Assembly: GCF_000285495.1 (NCBI RefSeq)
Contig: NZ_HE610976.1
Location: 873,611-937,610 of the forward strand
Length of the DNA stretch: 64,000 nt
Direction of reading: 5' to 3'
DNA from: Oceanobacillus massiliensis str. N'diop
Lineage (GTDB): Bacteria > Bacillota > Bacilli > Bacillales > Amphibacillaceae
The stretch's first letter is position 1. Each line of letters opens with the position of its first letter. The notes beneath the pieces are model-generated. The model saw only the letters and a list, made by a program, of their open reading frames with translations. It made no database searches and was not told the DNA's origin. Positions 1-8,918 of this stretch are shown in pieces. The position numbers were made by a program, and so were the translations under genes.

Positions 1-5
1 AACTT

Positions 6-644
6 TTATTCTTTTATCCTAAGTCCCAGAAATTGGGCAAAACCTATTGCCTGCTCTGTATTAACGATACACCCCCGCAGACTTTCCAGTGATGCCTGCA
101 GATTATGGAATGTGCAGCTGCTCAAGTCTACTCCATTTAATGATGTATTGGAAAAATTGACTTCATCCAATTCACAGTCACGAAAACCGACCTTTTGAAA
201 CTTGCATTCAAAGAAATCTCCGTTATTCAGTAAACATGCTTCAAACATGACATGCTTCAGTTTTGCAAATCCAAAAGAACTCAAATTTCCTTGGCAGCCA
301 GTAAATAACACATTTGCGATGGTTGCGTCTGAAAAGTTAATACCAAGCATTTTAGATTCCCTGAACTCTACCCGATGAATGCTCCCCTCACTAAAATCTG
401 AATTGGATAAATCACAATGATCAAAAACACAATCCGTCAATTCAATATTTTGAAATGAAACCTGCTCAAATACCACATTTTTAAAAATGACTTCATCAAA
501 TTTTATCCGGTGAACTTCCTCAGCACGTATGGTTTCCCCCTCGATTATGATCCGGCTATAGTAGGCATCTTCTCTATAATGAAAGGATTCAGCCGACAAT
601 TCAGCAGGGATTTTGGGGCGCTCGATTTTAAACTTCTCTGCCAT
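6..644 (-). CDS. Pentapeptide-repeat protein, Qnr-like
   Basis: A 212-residue protein built of degenerate five-residue repeats of the A(D/N)LXX type, from about residue 48 to 185 (for example DCVFDHCDLSNSDF). Such repeats fold into a right-handed beta-helix that can mimic DNA; Qnr members of about 215 residues protect gyrase from quinolones. The length and the C-terminal segment with VNTEQAIGFAQFLGL recall the Qnr group, but the Qnr role is inference. There is no signal peptide or membrane segment, so it should be cytosolic. The ATG follows GGAAGTGAGCTT. It lies just downstream of the sodium channel gene, with a 36-base gap, and may share its transcript. Confidence 0.8.
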   Translation of the reverse strand: MAEKFKIERPKIPAELSAESFHYREDAYYSRIIIEGETIRAEEVHRIKFDEVIFKNVVFEQVSFQNIELTDCVFDHCDLSNSDFSEGSIHRVEFRESKMLGINFSDATIANVLFTGCQGNLSSFGFAKLKHVMFEACLLNNGDFFECKFQKVGFRDCELDEVNFSNTSLNGVDLSSCTFHNLQASLESLRGCIVNTEQAIGFAQFLGLRIKE

Positions 645-680
645 AAGCTCACTTCCTTTATATGTTTTTGGTAGATTTAT

Positions 681-1469
681 CTATTCTGTTTTCTTTTCCA
701 ATAATCTCTTAATATCCTTCAGCTCATTCTGCACTTCCTCAAGCTTTATATCTGTCGGGGTAGGCTTTTCTTCCCTGCTCGCTTCTTCCACGTTGTTTAC
801 CACAACTCCAACGAATAGGTTAATGATTACAAATGACCCGATGATAATAAATGTTACGAAAAACCACCAAGATGCAGGATCGTCAGCTAGAATTGGTCTC
901 ATCACGCCGCTGGCCCAGGATTCAAGCGTAATAACCTGGAAAAGAGATAAAAGAGAATCATGCAGGGTCCCAAAATATTCAGGTGCAATCGATTGAAACA
1001 TCATCGTTCCAATAACAGCAAATATGTAAAAGAATATACCCATCAGCAATAGGATGGTTCCCATCGATGGTATTGTAAGCAAGAGTGCCCGGACCATTCG
1101 CCGGAGTGAAGGTATAACAGAAACGACTCTCAATACCCGAAGCACTCTTAGAATCCTTATAACAGTCACATAATGAGCTCCAATGAAGAGATACCCACTT
1201 GCCACTATCACAAAATCGAACACATTCCATGGATTACGGAAAAAGGAGGAAATGGACTTGCTTCCAATCAATCGAATTATGATTTCTACTGTAAAGATCC
1301 ACAGTATGATCTGATCGGCAATGTTTATCCACTTGAAGTATGTTCCTGCAAAATATGGGTATGTCTCTAAGCCTACTAAGATGGCATTGATTACAATTAA
1401 AACAAGAATTGCATTGATAAAGATAGGATGTGCAGCAATCTCCGCACTTTTTTTCCTAAAATGGTTCAT
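681..1469 (-). CDS. Voltage-gated sodium channel, NaChBac/NavBac type
   Basis: A single-domain six-helix channel of 262 residues that as a tetramer would let Na+ into the cell on depolarisation. S4 (about residues 100-125) carries arginines every third residue (VIRILRVLRVLRVVSVIPSL). The selectivity filter near residue 182 reads TLESWASG, identical to the filter of NaChBac from Bacillus halodurans. The C-terminal 25 residues (EEVQNELKDIKRLLEKK) form the family's coiled coil for tetramer assembly. The chosen ATG has AAGGAG about ten bases upstream; an ATG 24 bases earlier has no such site. In alkaliphilic Bacillus this channel works with Na+ cycling, pH homeostasis and motility. An Mrp antiporter operon lies about 2 kb away on the same strand. 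Confidence 0.95.
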   Translation of the reverse strand: MNHFRKKSAEIAAHPIFINAILVLIVINAILVGLETYPYFAGTYFKWINIADQIILWIFTVEIIIRLIGSKSISSFFRNPWNVFDFVIVASGYLFIGAHYVTVIRILRVLRVLRVVSVIPSLRRMVRALLLTIPSMGTILLLMGIFFYIFAVIGTMMFQSIAPEYFGTLHDSLLSLFQVITLESWASGVMRPILADDPASWWFFVTFIIIGSFVIINLFVGVVVNNVEEASREEKPTPTDIKLEEVQNELKDIKRLLEKKTE

Positions 1470-1566
1470 CGTAAACACACTCCTTCCAACCATATTTTAC
1501 TTACTTGCAGAGAGTCTGTCATCTTTAGCAGTTATTATTTGGCATTCAGGTCTGTCAATCTAGTTA

Positions 1567-1660
1567 GGAAGATATATTTTTTCTATGGAAGATAAAATTT
1601 TTATCCAGAAGATATAGTTACTAGACGGAAGATATAACGTGTTTTTAGGCTGATATCTCT
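1567..1660. repeat. Tandem array of 20-bp GAAGATATA units
   Basis: GATA(T/A)A cores begin at 1571, 1591, 1611 and 1631, exactly 20 bp apart, with a fifth degenerate unit (GATATC) at 1652. The shared part is (G/A)GAAGATATA and the rest of each unit is AT-rich and variable. It fills the space between the channel gene start and the P450 terminator. A similar array lies at 48803-48925. Function unknown. Confidence 0.7.
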
Positions 1661-1690
1661 ATTTCAAGTATCACTGCATTCCATTATCAA

Positions 1691-1731
1691 AAAAAAAGCA
1701 AAGGGATCTGGATGAACTTGATCCCTTTGCT
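1691..1731 (-). terminator. Rho-independent terminator of the P450 gene
   Basis: A perfect 12-bp stem (AGCAAAGGGATC with GATCCCTTTGCT, 11-base loop) followed on the minus strand by a run of nine T. It ends the P450 transcript. Confidence 0.9.
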
Positions 1732-1752
1732 TTATATTCATACATTGCCCAA

Positions 1753-3009
1753 TCAGGCACGTCTTACATTTTCGATCAAAAACCTGCTCTTAGGAATCGT
1801 CGGCATTCTGAGCATGCTATAACTCAAATCCTGTGCCGGTACATCATAATCAATTTTACCGGTCAGATACTTAAGGCTTGTTCTCATCACCTGTACTGTT
1901 ATCCATTCTCCTGCACAGCGATGCCCCATTTCAAAGTCGCCCCCGCCCTGTGGGATAAAATTAAATGGACTTCCATCCCATTCGGAAAATCGGTCCGGCC
2001 AGAAAACATCCGGATATTCCCATATTTTCGGACTATGGTTCGTCCCATAGAGATCAAGCAATACCATATCTCCTTTTTTGAAATGATAGCCGCTCCAGTT
2101 AAAATCTTTTCGTGCAAGGGCACCAAGGAATGGCCCAAAAGGATAATAGCGCCGTACCTCCTGAACGAACTTTTGGCTGTAATCTTCCTTATCGGCAATC
2201 AGCTTGTCCTGCTTTTCCGGATTCTCATATAAGGCTACTGCCCCAAACGTTACAAATCTGCCGATAGCTACAATCGGGCGCAATATATTGAGAATTTCAA
2301 CCGCTGCCGTTTTAATATCAAGCAGATTCCCATTCAGGTCTTCATGCCATGCTATCTGATAGAGCGCGGTATCTTCATCTGCAGTAAGATTCCCAGTTCG
2401 AACCTGCCTGACGATATATGCTATCCACTTTTCCGACCTCGTCCTCGCTCTTCGTCCCTGCCAATGCCTTGGGCCAATTGCTCCAAATGCATCAATCATG
2501 GCACCAAGGTCTTTTGTTCTTAGCTCCAGATCTTTGGCCCATAAAGGGACACCTGCCCACCTGCAGGCAACACGGCACATGATTTCTTCTGCTTCATGGA
2601 AGAGAGCAACTGTATCCATGGCCTTCCACTTATCAATGGCAATTTCCCATTGCTCTTTCGTTATCTCGTCCAGTACATGCAATCGCTGCGGTTCCATAAG
2701 AGACATAAACATAGCCTTGCGATGACGGTGTGCTGCATCATCCAGCCCTTGAACGCCTCCTTCGCCAAAGAGACTTTTCTCGATTCGGCCCGGCACAACA
2801 CCTTTACGCTTAAAAAGTTCTGTATCATAGAAAAGTTCCGCCGCTTCTTCACCACTGATGCAGATTGCCTTTTTACCAAGTAACCGTGTTTCGAATATTT
2901 CCGTGTCATACTGACGCATTCGATTTGGAATGTATTCATACCCTTCCTTCAGCAATTCAATCGTATGGTCCAGACCTTCTTCTTTAGGGATAGCAGTTGT
3001 AGAACCCAT
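1753..3009 (-). CDS. Cytochrome P450 CYP152 family fatty-acid peroxygenase
   Basis: A 418-residue soluble P450 of the CYP152 class (B. subtilis BS-beta/YbdT type), which uses hydrogen peroxide rather than a redox partner to hydroxylate or decarboxylate fatty acids. The haem-binding segment GGGDFEMGHRCAGEWIT holds the cysteine ligand. The I-helix motif LRPIVAIGRFV carries the Arg-Pro pair that in CYP152 replaces the usual acid-alcohol pair and binds the substrate carboxylate. No ferredoxin or reductase gene is adjacent, as expected for a peroxygenase. The ATG at 3009 has AAGGAG nine bases upstream; a GTG two codons earlier is too close to it. The gene has its own terminator. Whether it favours alpha, beta hydroxylation or decarboxylation cannot be told. 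Confidence 0.92.
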   Translation of the reverse strand: MGSTTAIPKEEGLDHTIELLKEGYEYIPNRMRQYDTEIFETRLLGKKAICISGEEAAELFYDTELFKRKGVVPGRIEKSLFGEGGVQGLDDAAHRHRKAMFMSLMEPQRLHVLDEITKEQWEIAIDKWKAMDTVALFHEAEEIMCRVACRWAGVPLWAKDLELRTKDLGAMIDAFGAIGPRHWQGRRARTRSEKWIAYIVRQVRTGNLTADEDTALYQIAWHEDLNGNLLDIKTAAVEILNILRPIVAIGRFVTFGAVALYENPEKQDKLIADKEDYSQKFVQEVRRYYPFGPFLGALARKDFNWSGYHFKKGDMVLLDLYGTNHSPKIWEYPDVFWPDRFSEWDGSPFNFIPQGGGDFEMGHRCAGEWITVQVMRTSLKYLTGKIDYDVPAQDLSYSMLRMPTIPKSRFLIENVRRA

Positions 3010-3135
3010 ATACACAAACTCCTTCTAAACCTTTTTGAATAGTTTTCCCAACTTATCCACAGATGAAACAGAAATGTATGAGCAAAAGATTTTCATTCCT
3101 AAATGTAAAAAGGCAAGCAACCTTATTAAAGTAGA

Positions 3136-3507
3136 TTACTTCCCTTTTTCATTCTGCTTATTTCTTAGAACTTCTTCCAGTTCATCTTCTACCGTCGCTT
3201 CAGCCATCTCCACATCTGCCCGATACGCCGCCCTTATAATTAAATGGCCTGCCAGTGGGGCAGTTAAAAATACAAATACAATGCCTAAAAGGAGTCGTAC
3301 ACTATAAAAGCCCTGTTCCACGGCAAAGTGGAGAAATGCTCCGAGAAGGGTGAGCATTACCGCCAAGGTGGAGCTTTTCGTTCCGGCATGTGATCGTGTA
3401 TACACATCCGGAAATCGAATGATTCCAATGGCACTGATAACTGCCATTATGGAGCCTATGAGCATCAGTAATGCTGCGATAAATTCAATCGTCCCGCTTA
3501 TGGTCAA
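3136..3507 (-). CDS. mrpG: Na+/H+ antiporter subunit MrpG
   Basis: The last gene of a complete seven-gene Mrp operon, a multi-subunit complex that exchanges Na+ for H+ in the membrane and serves salt and alkali tolerance. Three membrane helices and the family core IGIIRFPDVYTRSHAGTKSS are visible. The most likely start is a TTG at 3507, eight bases after AGAGGGG, giving 123 residues like B. subtilis MrpG; earlier ATG codons in frame would add an atypical leader inside mrpF. It overlaps mrpF by 23 bases. The C-terminal tail is acidic and charged (EATVEDELEEVLRNKQ). Confidence 0.93.
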   Translation of the reverse strand: MTISGTIEFIAALLMLIGSIMAVISAIGIIRFPDVYTRSHAGTKSSTLAVMLTLLGAFLHFAVEQGFYSVRLLLGIVFVFLTAPLAGHLIIRAAYRADVEMAEATVEDELEEVLRNKQNEKGK

Positions 3508-3769
3508 TGATGACACCCCTCTCAATGTATTTGGAGAAGGCAACCGTACTAATAAAGGCAAGTATCGCCAAAATCAGGATAACCTCCAAGTATGCTTTTG
3601 TGCCTTGCAGTACAGAAATAATGGCTATAGATGATACAAGCATAACCCCAATCATATCAATGGCAACAACCCGATCAGGCAAACTGGGCCCTATCATGAT
3701 TCGGTAAGCGCTAATAGCAATTGCGACTCCATATAGGGCAAGGGCAGTAAGCAACATCACTTCTATCAT
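3485..3769 (-). CDS. mrpF: Na+/H+ antiporter subunit MrpF
   Basis: A 94-residue protein with three membrane helices and the family signature YRIMIGPSLPDRVVAIDMIG. In Mrp complexes MrpF packs with E and G and is essential for antiport. Its ATG overlaps the mrpE stop in a TAATG arrangement, which suggests translational coupling, with GGGGGTGA upstream. Confidence 0.94.
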   Translation of the reverse strand: MIEVMLLTALALYGVAIAISAYRIMIGPSLPDRVVAIDMIGVMLVSSIAIISVLQGTKAYLEVILILAILAFISTVAFSKYIERGVIIDHKRDD

Positions 3770-4251
3770 TATCTTGTCACCCCCATGATCGCCTTTTCGA
3801 ATTTATCCAATGATCGAAGCAGCATAACCTTTGACTCTTCCACATCCATTGCATGTATATAAAATGCATCTCCTTCAGGTGTCACTTCCATCACAACAGA
3901 TCCCGGAGTCAATGTTAAAAGCAGGGCGAGAGCTGTGATTTCCCAATCGCCCCGCAGATCTGTTTCATATTTAAAAATACCTGGCTTGATTTGAATTTTG
4001 GGACGAAGAATGTGCTTGATAACAAATACACTGGAATGAAATAATTCTACATGAAAAATGAACAGCATCTTTATTAGCGCGAAGAAACGGCTTAGGTAGA
4101 ATCGTTCACCGAAGAAGCGATGCATTAGAAATACGATGACAACTCCGACCAGATAACCCATTACCAATGTAGTGAATTTCAATTCATCTTCATCACTGAT
4201 CAATGTCCAGAGTACGGCGATAAATACGTTCAATAAAAATTGGGCCGGCAT
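3769..4251 (-). CDS. mrpE: Na+/H+ antiporter subunit MrpE
   Basis: A 160-residue subunit with two or three N-terminal membrane helices (FLLNVFIAVLWTLI) and a cytosolic C-terminal domain. The conserved LTLTPGSVVMEV segment is typical of MrpE/MnhE. It is separated from mrpD by 36 bases and has GGAGGTG before its ATG. It is a structural part of the Mrp complex with F and G. Confidence 0.94.
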   Translation of the reverse strand: MPAQFLLNVFIAVLWTLISDEDELKFTTLVMGYLVGVVIVFLMHRFFGERFYLSRFFALIKMLFIFHVELFHSSVFVIKHILRPKIQIKPGIFKYETDLRGDWEITALALLLTLTPGSVVMEVTPEGDAFYIHAMDVEESKVMLLRSLDKFEKAIMGVTR

Positions 4252-4287
4252 ACCGGATGCACCTCCATTTTATTTATAGCGGTTGTG

Positions 4288-5766
4288 TCAATCATCCAAA
4301 ATCGCATCGATATAAATCTGCGGATTCATTAAAGTGCTTGCCGCATCCCCTACATAGTCTGCCAATGCCTCGGCACCCATTCCCAATCCAATCGTTCCAA
4401 TGGCAAGCAGGACACACGGAATAAGCCAGCCTCTTTTCATTGGGACTTCATCCTCTTTACTGATGATTGTTTCACCCCAAAAGCTGTTCAGGAATACACG
4501 CAGCAGCGAATACAGTACAAAGATACTGGAGATGAATGCCAATGCTGTCAATATATAGGAATCTGCCTCAATTGCCCCTTGGCCAATCAATACTTTTCCA
4601 ATGAACCCGCTTAAAGGAGGAATCCCTGCAAGCGATAGCATGACAATAAAGAAAATCCAGCCAAATAATGGATAGTTTCGAATCAATCCACTCATGTAAT
4701 CAATTCTTGTTTCACCAGTCACTTTAATCATCGTACCGGCAAGCAGGAACAGAAGCGCTTTGACTATCATGTCATGCATCAAATAATAGATTGTTCCCTC
4801 CATCGCCGCTTGAGTTGATACAGCCAGCCCCACTAACAGAAAGCCGACAGCAATTACAACATTATAGCCGACGATCTGCCGAATATCTTTATAGGCAATC
4901 GCACCAATGCTCCCTCCTATCAGCGTCAAACCGGCCAATACTCCGATGAAACCATGTGTTATGGATGGTTCATGATAAAAGAGCAATGTGAACATACGTA
5001 TCATCGCATATATTCCAACCTTTGTGAGCAGTGCCCCGAACAATGCAGCTACAGCAGTTGGCGGCACGCTATAGGATCCTGGAAGCCAGAAATAGAGCAG
5101 TAATCCGGACTTCAATGCAAATACCGTCAAGAAGACAATACTGATGACGGTCAATAGCGGAGTCTGACCGGATTCGGCTATTCGCTGCGATAAATGGGCC
5201 ATATTCAGGGTTCCCATCGTCCCATATAGATAAGCGATAGCGATTAAAAATATCCAAGATGACAGTACGTTGATTACCACGTATTTTATGGACTCTTTCA
5301 GCTGCGACTTTTTCCCTCCCATTGCCAAAAGCACATAGGAAGCTAATAACATCACTTCAAAACAGACATAGAGATTGAACAGATCCCCTGTCAAAAATGA
5401 TCCGTTAACACCTGCAACTAAAAAGTTAACAAAAGAATAGAAGAACATATTTTCATAACTTTTTCCAATCGAGGAAAAGGCATAAATCAGACAGATGGCA
5501 GTAACGACACTCGTTGTTAGAACAAGCAGCATGGAGAATGAATCTGCCACGAATAATATTCCAAACGGCGGTTCCCACCCTCCAAAATCAAGTCTGATAA
5601 TTCCATCTGTTTGAATAAGGTTTAATATATATACTGCAATACCACCATTGGCTGCCATCACAATTAGACTGATCCATCTTTGCGCCTTTACATAAGGACG
5701 CAGGAAAATCAAAATGATACCAGTAAGAATCGGAAGGACCATGGGCAGTACGATAATATTATTCAT
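4288..5766 (-). CDS. mrpD: Na+/H+ antiporter subunit MrpD
   Basis: A 492-residue polytopic membrane protein of the proton-pumping NADH-quinone oxidoreductase ND2/4/5 (NuoN/M/L) family; MrpA and MrpD carry the ion path. Visible family landmarks are the conserved glutamate in CFEVMLLASYVLLAMG, the lysine in VFALKSGLLLYFWLPGSY, and HDMIVKALLFLLAG. The ATG at 5766 follows GCGAGGT at good spacing; the earlier in-frame ATG at 5787 has no ribosome site. It overlaps mrpC by eight bases. Confidence 0.95.
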   Translation of the reverse strand: MNNIIVLPMVLPILTGIILIFLRPYVKAQRWISLIVMAANGGIAVYILNLIQTDGIIRLDFGGWEPPFGILFVADSFSMLLVLTTSVVTAICLIYAFSSIGKSYENMFFYSFVNFLVAGVNGSFLTGDLFNLYVCFEVMLLASYVLLAMGGKKSQLKESIKYVVINVLSSWIFLIAIAYLYGTMGTLNMAHLSQRIAESGQTPLLTVISIVFLTVFALKSGLLLYFWLPGSYSVPPTAVAALFGALLTKVGIYAMIRMFTLLFYHEPSITHGFIGVLAGLTLIGGSIGAIAYKDIRQIVGYNVVIAVGFLLVGLAVSTQAAMEGTIYYLMHDMIVKALLFLLAGTMIKVTGETRIDYMSGLIRNYPLFGWIFFIVMLSLAGIPPLSGFIGKVLIGQGAIEADSYILTALAFISSIFVLYSLLRVFLNSFWGETIISKEDEVPMKRGWLIPCVLLAIGTIGLGMGAEALADYVGDAASTLMNPQIYIDAILDD

Positions 5767-6097
5767 GTTTCGGACCTCGCAATTCATCCAGTCTGCCTGT
5801 TTCCGTTTCCTGATATGTACGATATGCTAAAACAAGCAGCATCGCAGTAACCGCAAAGCTGATAACAATGGATGTTAATATCAGCGCTTGCGGGAGAGCA
5901 TCAACAGGACCGCCGACGCCTTCCTCCAAGACAGGCACACTGCCATTTTTAAGCTTTCCCATCGTCATAATCAATAAATGGGCTGCATGTGAAAGCACTG
6001 CTGTTCCAAGGATAACCCTGATCAGACTCCTCGAGAGAATCAAGTAGGTAGCGACCGTTACTAATACACCTGTCAGGATGGTGATTAACGTTTCCAT
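5759..6097 (-). CDS. mrpC: Na+/H+ antiporter subunit MrpC
   Basis: A 112-residue NuoK-like subunit with three membrane helices. The conserved segment DALPQALILTSIVISFAVTA is the family hallmark. It starts three bases after the mrpB stop, with GAGG upstream, and overlaps mrpD, as in other Mrp operons. Confidence 0.95.
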   Translation of the reverse strand: METLITILTGVLVTVATYLILSRSLIRVILGTAVLSHAAHLLIMTMGKLKNGSVPVLEEGVGGPVDALPQALILTSIVISFAVTAMLLVLAYRTYQETETGRLDELRGPKHE

Positions 6098-6100
6098 GGC

Positions 6101-6523
6101 TTACACATCCTCACTAATACTTTGAATTATCGTCACAACAACTCCCACCACAACGAGCGCTACCCCCGCTTCGAATATGGTTACCGTAGTCAGTTCTGTT
6201 TTTCTGAAAAAAGGAAGGTCAAAATAGGCGAAAGATTGACTTAAAAAAGACACACCGAATACCAATGATCCCATACCAGTTCCCACAGAAAGCAATGCAC
6301 CGAATGCTGCTACTTTTTTGAAGTCGACCGGGATGGCATCCTGTACGGTCTCGATATCATAGACAATAAAAAGCAATACGAGTGCAGAGGCAAGGACAAG
6401 TCCTCCTATAAAGCCCCCTCCTGGCCTGTGATGTCCAGACAGAAACAAATAAATAGCTAAGGTAAGGATGATGAAGACAACAATCTTAGATACGGTTTTC
6501 AAGATAACATTATTGATCTTCAA
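6101..6523 (-). CDS. mrpB: Na+/H+ antiporter subunit MrpB
   Basis: A 140-residue membrane subunit with the MnhB motif YLFLSGHHRPGGGFIGGL near residue 30. The best start is a TTG at 6523, nine bases after AAGGAGG; the ATG at 6532 sits directly against that ribosome site and is unlikely to be used. The gene overlaps the end of mrpA by 14 bases. It is part of the Mrp Na+/H+ antiporter. Confidence 0.93.
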   Translation of the reverse strand: MKINNVILKTVSKIVVFIILTLAIYLFLSGHHRPGGGFIGGLVLASALVLLFIVYDIETVQDAIPVDFKKVAAFGALLSVGTGMGSLVFGVSFLSQSFAYFDLPFFRKTELTTVTIFEAGVALVVVGVVVTIIQSISEDV

Positions 6524-8918
6524 TACTTTCATCCTCCTTCTTAGCCTTTAGTTTGATGAAGGTAAACACACCAATTCCAGCGATAAGAAGTACGATTACT
6601 TCGAGCATGGTATCGAATGCCCGAAAGTCTCCCAGAATGGAGTTTACGATATTCTTTCCTCCTGCAAGTTCATAGGAATTCTCGAAATAGCTGGAGATTG
6701 AATCAAATAAATTACCATTTTGAACCGCAAGTGCAACAACAGTAAATACAACCCCCACCAGAATGGAAATGATGAAATTAATATTTCTCGACTTTCGGGG
6801 AGCATCTTCTTTTCTCCATTCAGGCAGAAAATAATAGGCAACAAGGAACAGTACAGTGGTAACCGTCTCAACTACCGTTTGTGTCAAGGCAAGGTCCGGG
6901 GCGCGGAAAAGCACAAAAAACGCCGCCACCCCATAGCCTAGGATACTGTTTAATACAATTGCGGTCAGCCTGGATTTTGCAAAAAGAATCGAAACAACGG
7001 CACAAATCATGACAAATACAAGAATCCACTCAAAGCTTGTGATAGGTGCATTGCCGGAAATCTCAAATTTATATGCCCCTGTATAGATAAGTGTGCCGCC
7101 AATAGCAAGAATAAAGAATGAGTAGATATATACAAGATAATTCCTTAAATATCCATTCATGTAGAAATTTGTCACAATGGTCGATCGCCCTTCCATCTGA
7201 TCAAGCATGAACCTGTAAAGGGTATTAAATGACCATTTCGCGGGGAAAAGTGTATAGACAATCGACCAGTATTTTTTCGTTAGATACAAAACAGTCCCTA
7301 ACACGATAATACCTACCGTCATCCATAATTCCATATTGAAGCCATGCCACCTCGAGACATGAACACCGATATCCGCCGTTGTTGCAAGAGTTGGGTATAC
7401 ACCGGACATGGCCGGATTAATAAGATACTCTCCCAGCACATTAGGGAAAAAGAAGATGCCCACTACCAGGACCGCCAATATCCCCGGTGCAATCAGCATA
7501 CCGGCTGGAGGTTCTTTTGCCGGACGCTCCAGCTTTTCTTCCTGATAGGGACCAAGAAAGGTTTTGAAAACAATGATTGCTGAATAGACAAAAGTAAATA
7601 TGCTCGCTACCCATGCCAATATTGGAATCAAGGCACCCCACGCATCCAAAGAGAAAAAGCCGGCGTCACCAATCGTCAGGGCGGCAGTAAAGAACATCTC
7701 TTTGCTTAAGAACCCATTAAATGGCGGTATCCCCGCCATAGAGAAGCTTCCGATCATCGCAATCGAAAATGTAACCGGCATTAAGGTAATCAGACCGCCA
7801 AGCCTTCGTATGTCACGTGTGCCCACCTCATGATCGACAATCCCAACCACCATAAACAGCAAGCCTTTAAATGTGGAATGGTTTATCAGATGGAATAGTG
7901 CGGCAAATGTAGCCTGTGTGTAGATGACCGATTCCTTCGAGTAATCAAAATAAAGTGCAGCAGAGCCGATGCCGAACATGCTCATAATCATGCCAAGCTG
8001 ACTGACAGTGGAGTACGCCAGCAATGCCTTCAGATCGATTTGGCGGACGGCATGAAAGGCACCCCAGAAGAGCGTGAACAGTCCCACTCCTGTTACTGCC
8101 CAGAACCATATTCCTTCGCCACCATATACAGGAGTAAATCGGGCAACAAGATAGATACCTGCTTTTACCATTGTTGCAGAATGCAAGTAGGCACTGACAG
8201 GCGTCGGAGCTTCCATTGCGTCCGGAAGCCAAATGTGAAATGGAAATTGAGCGGATTTTGTAAATGCACCGAGCAGCAGCAACAGCATCGCGGGAATGAA
8301 GAGATTATGCTCAGTGAAGCTTCCAGCAATGGATATAACCTCTCTGATACTCCATGTGCCTGCCATGACATAGATCATGATAAATCCAATGAGCATTGCA
8401 ATACCGCCTGTTACGGTAATCAGCATTGACTTTTTGGCACCATCCCTCGAACCTTTACGCTGGTACCAAAAGGCAATCAGCAGGAATGAGGAGATACTCG
8501 TCAATTCCCAGAATACATAAAGCACCATCATATTATCCGACATTACGACACCGAGCATGGCACCCATAAACAGCATCAAATACGTATAAAAACGGCCTAA
8601 GGACTCTTTGGACGACAGATAGAAAACCGAATAGAATATCACAAGTGAACCAACACCTGTAATCAAGAGTCCAAGAATCAGACTGAGACCATCCAGATAG
8701 GCAGTAAAATGAATCCCATAAGAGGGAATCCAGCTAATCGTATGGAGAAAGGTTTCTCCATACGATACTGCAGGGATGAAACTCAAAAGATAGGCAAATA
8801 ATGCCATTGAAACCGAAAAGGCAATCCAGCCAATATGTATCGATAATTTTTTATATAAGAAAGGAATAATTGCAGCTGCAATAAATGGAATCATTATTGC
8901 GATATTCAACATCGGCAA
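6510..8918 (-). CDS. mrpA: Na+/H+ antiporter subunit MrpA
   Basis: The largest Mrp subunit, 802 residues. Residues about 1-500 are NuoL-like (FWELTSISSFLLIAFW with the key glutamate, GAFTKSAQFPFHIWLPDAM with the key lysine, LHSATMVKAGIYL). The C-terminal part (about 590-790) is the MrpA-specific MbhD/MbhE-like extension with FRAPDLALTQTVVETVTT. It is the first gene of the seven-gene operon in the order A-B-C-D-E-F-G. GGAGGT lies six bases before a TTG at 8918 and twelve before an ATG at 8912; either could start the protein. A Group 1 Mrp operon with separate A and B. Confidence 0.96.
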   Translation of the reverse strand: MPMLNIAIMIPFIAAAIIPFLYKKLSIHIGWIAFSVSMALFAYLLSFIPAVSYGETFLHTISWIPSYGIHFTAYLDGLSLILGLLITGVGSLVIFYSVFYLSSKESLGRFYTYLMLFMGAMLGVVMSDNMMVLYVFWELTSISSFLLIAFWYQRKGSRDGAKKSMLITVTGGIAMLIGFIMIYVMAGTWSIREVISIAGSFTEHNLFIPAMLLLLLGAFTKSAQFPFHIWLPDAMEAPTPVSAYLHSATMVKAGIYLVARFTPVYGGEGIWFWAVTGVGLFTLFWGAFHAVRQIDLKALLAYSTVSQLGMIMSMFGIGSAALYFDYSKESVIYTQATFAALFHLINHSTFKGLLFMVVGIVDHEVGTRDIRRLGGLITLMPVTFSIAMIGSFSMAGIPPFNGFLSKEMFFTAALTIGDAGFFSLDAWGALIPILAWVASIFTFVYSAIIVFKTFLGPYQEEKLERPAKEPPAGMLIAPGILAVLVVGIFFFPNVLGEYLINPAMSGVYPTLATTADIGVHVSRWHGFNMELWMTVGIIVLGTVLYLTKKYWSIVYTLFPAKWSFNTLYRFMLDQMEGRSTIVTNFYMNGYLRNYLVYIYSFFILAIGGTLIYTGAYKFEISGNAPITSFEWILVFVMICAVVSILFAKSRLTAIVLNSILGYGVAAFFVLFRAPDLALTQTVVETVTTVLFLVAYYFLPEWRKEDAPRKSRNINFIISILVGVVFTVVALAVQNGNLFDSISSYFENSYELAGGKNIVNSILGDFRAFDTMLEVIVLLIAGIGVFTFIKLKAKKEDESIEDQ

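Noticed and set aside
8040-8429. A 129-codon plus-strand frame inside mrpA
   Set aside because: It lies entirely opposite a clear mrpA coding region, is rich in Cys/His/Arg from reverse-strand bias and has no ribosome site.
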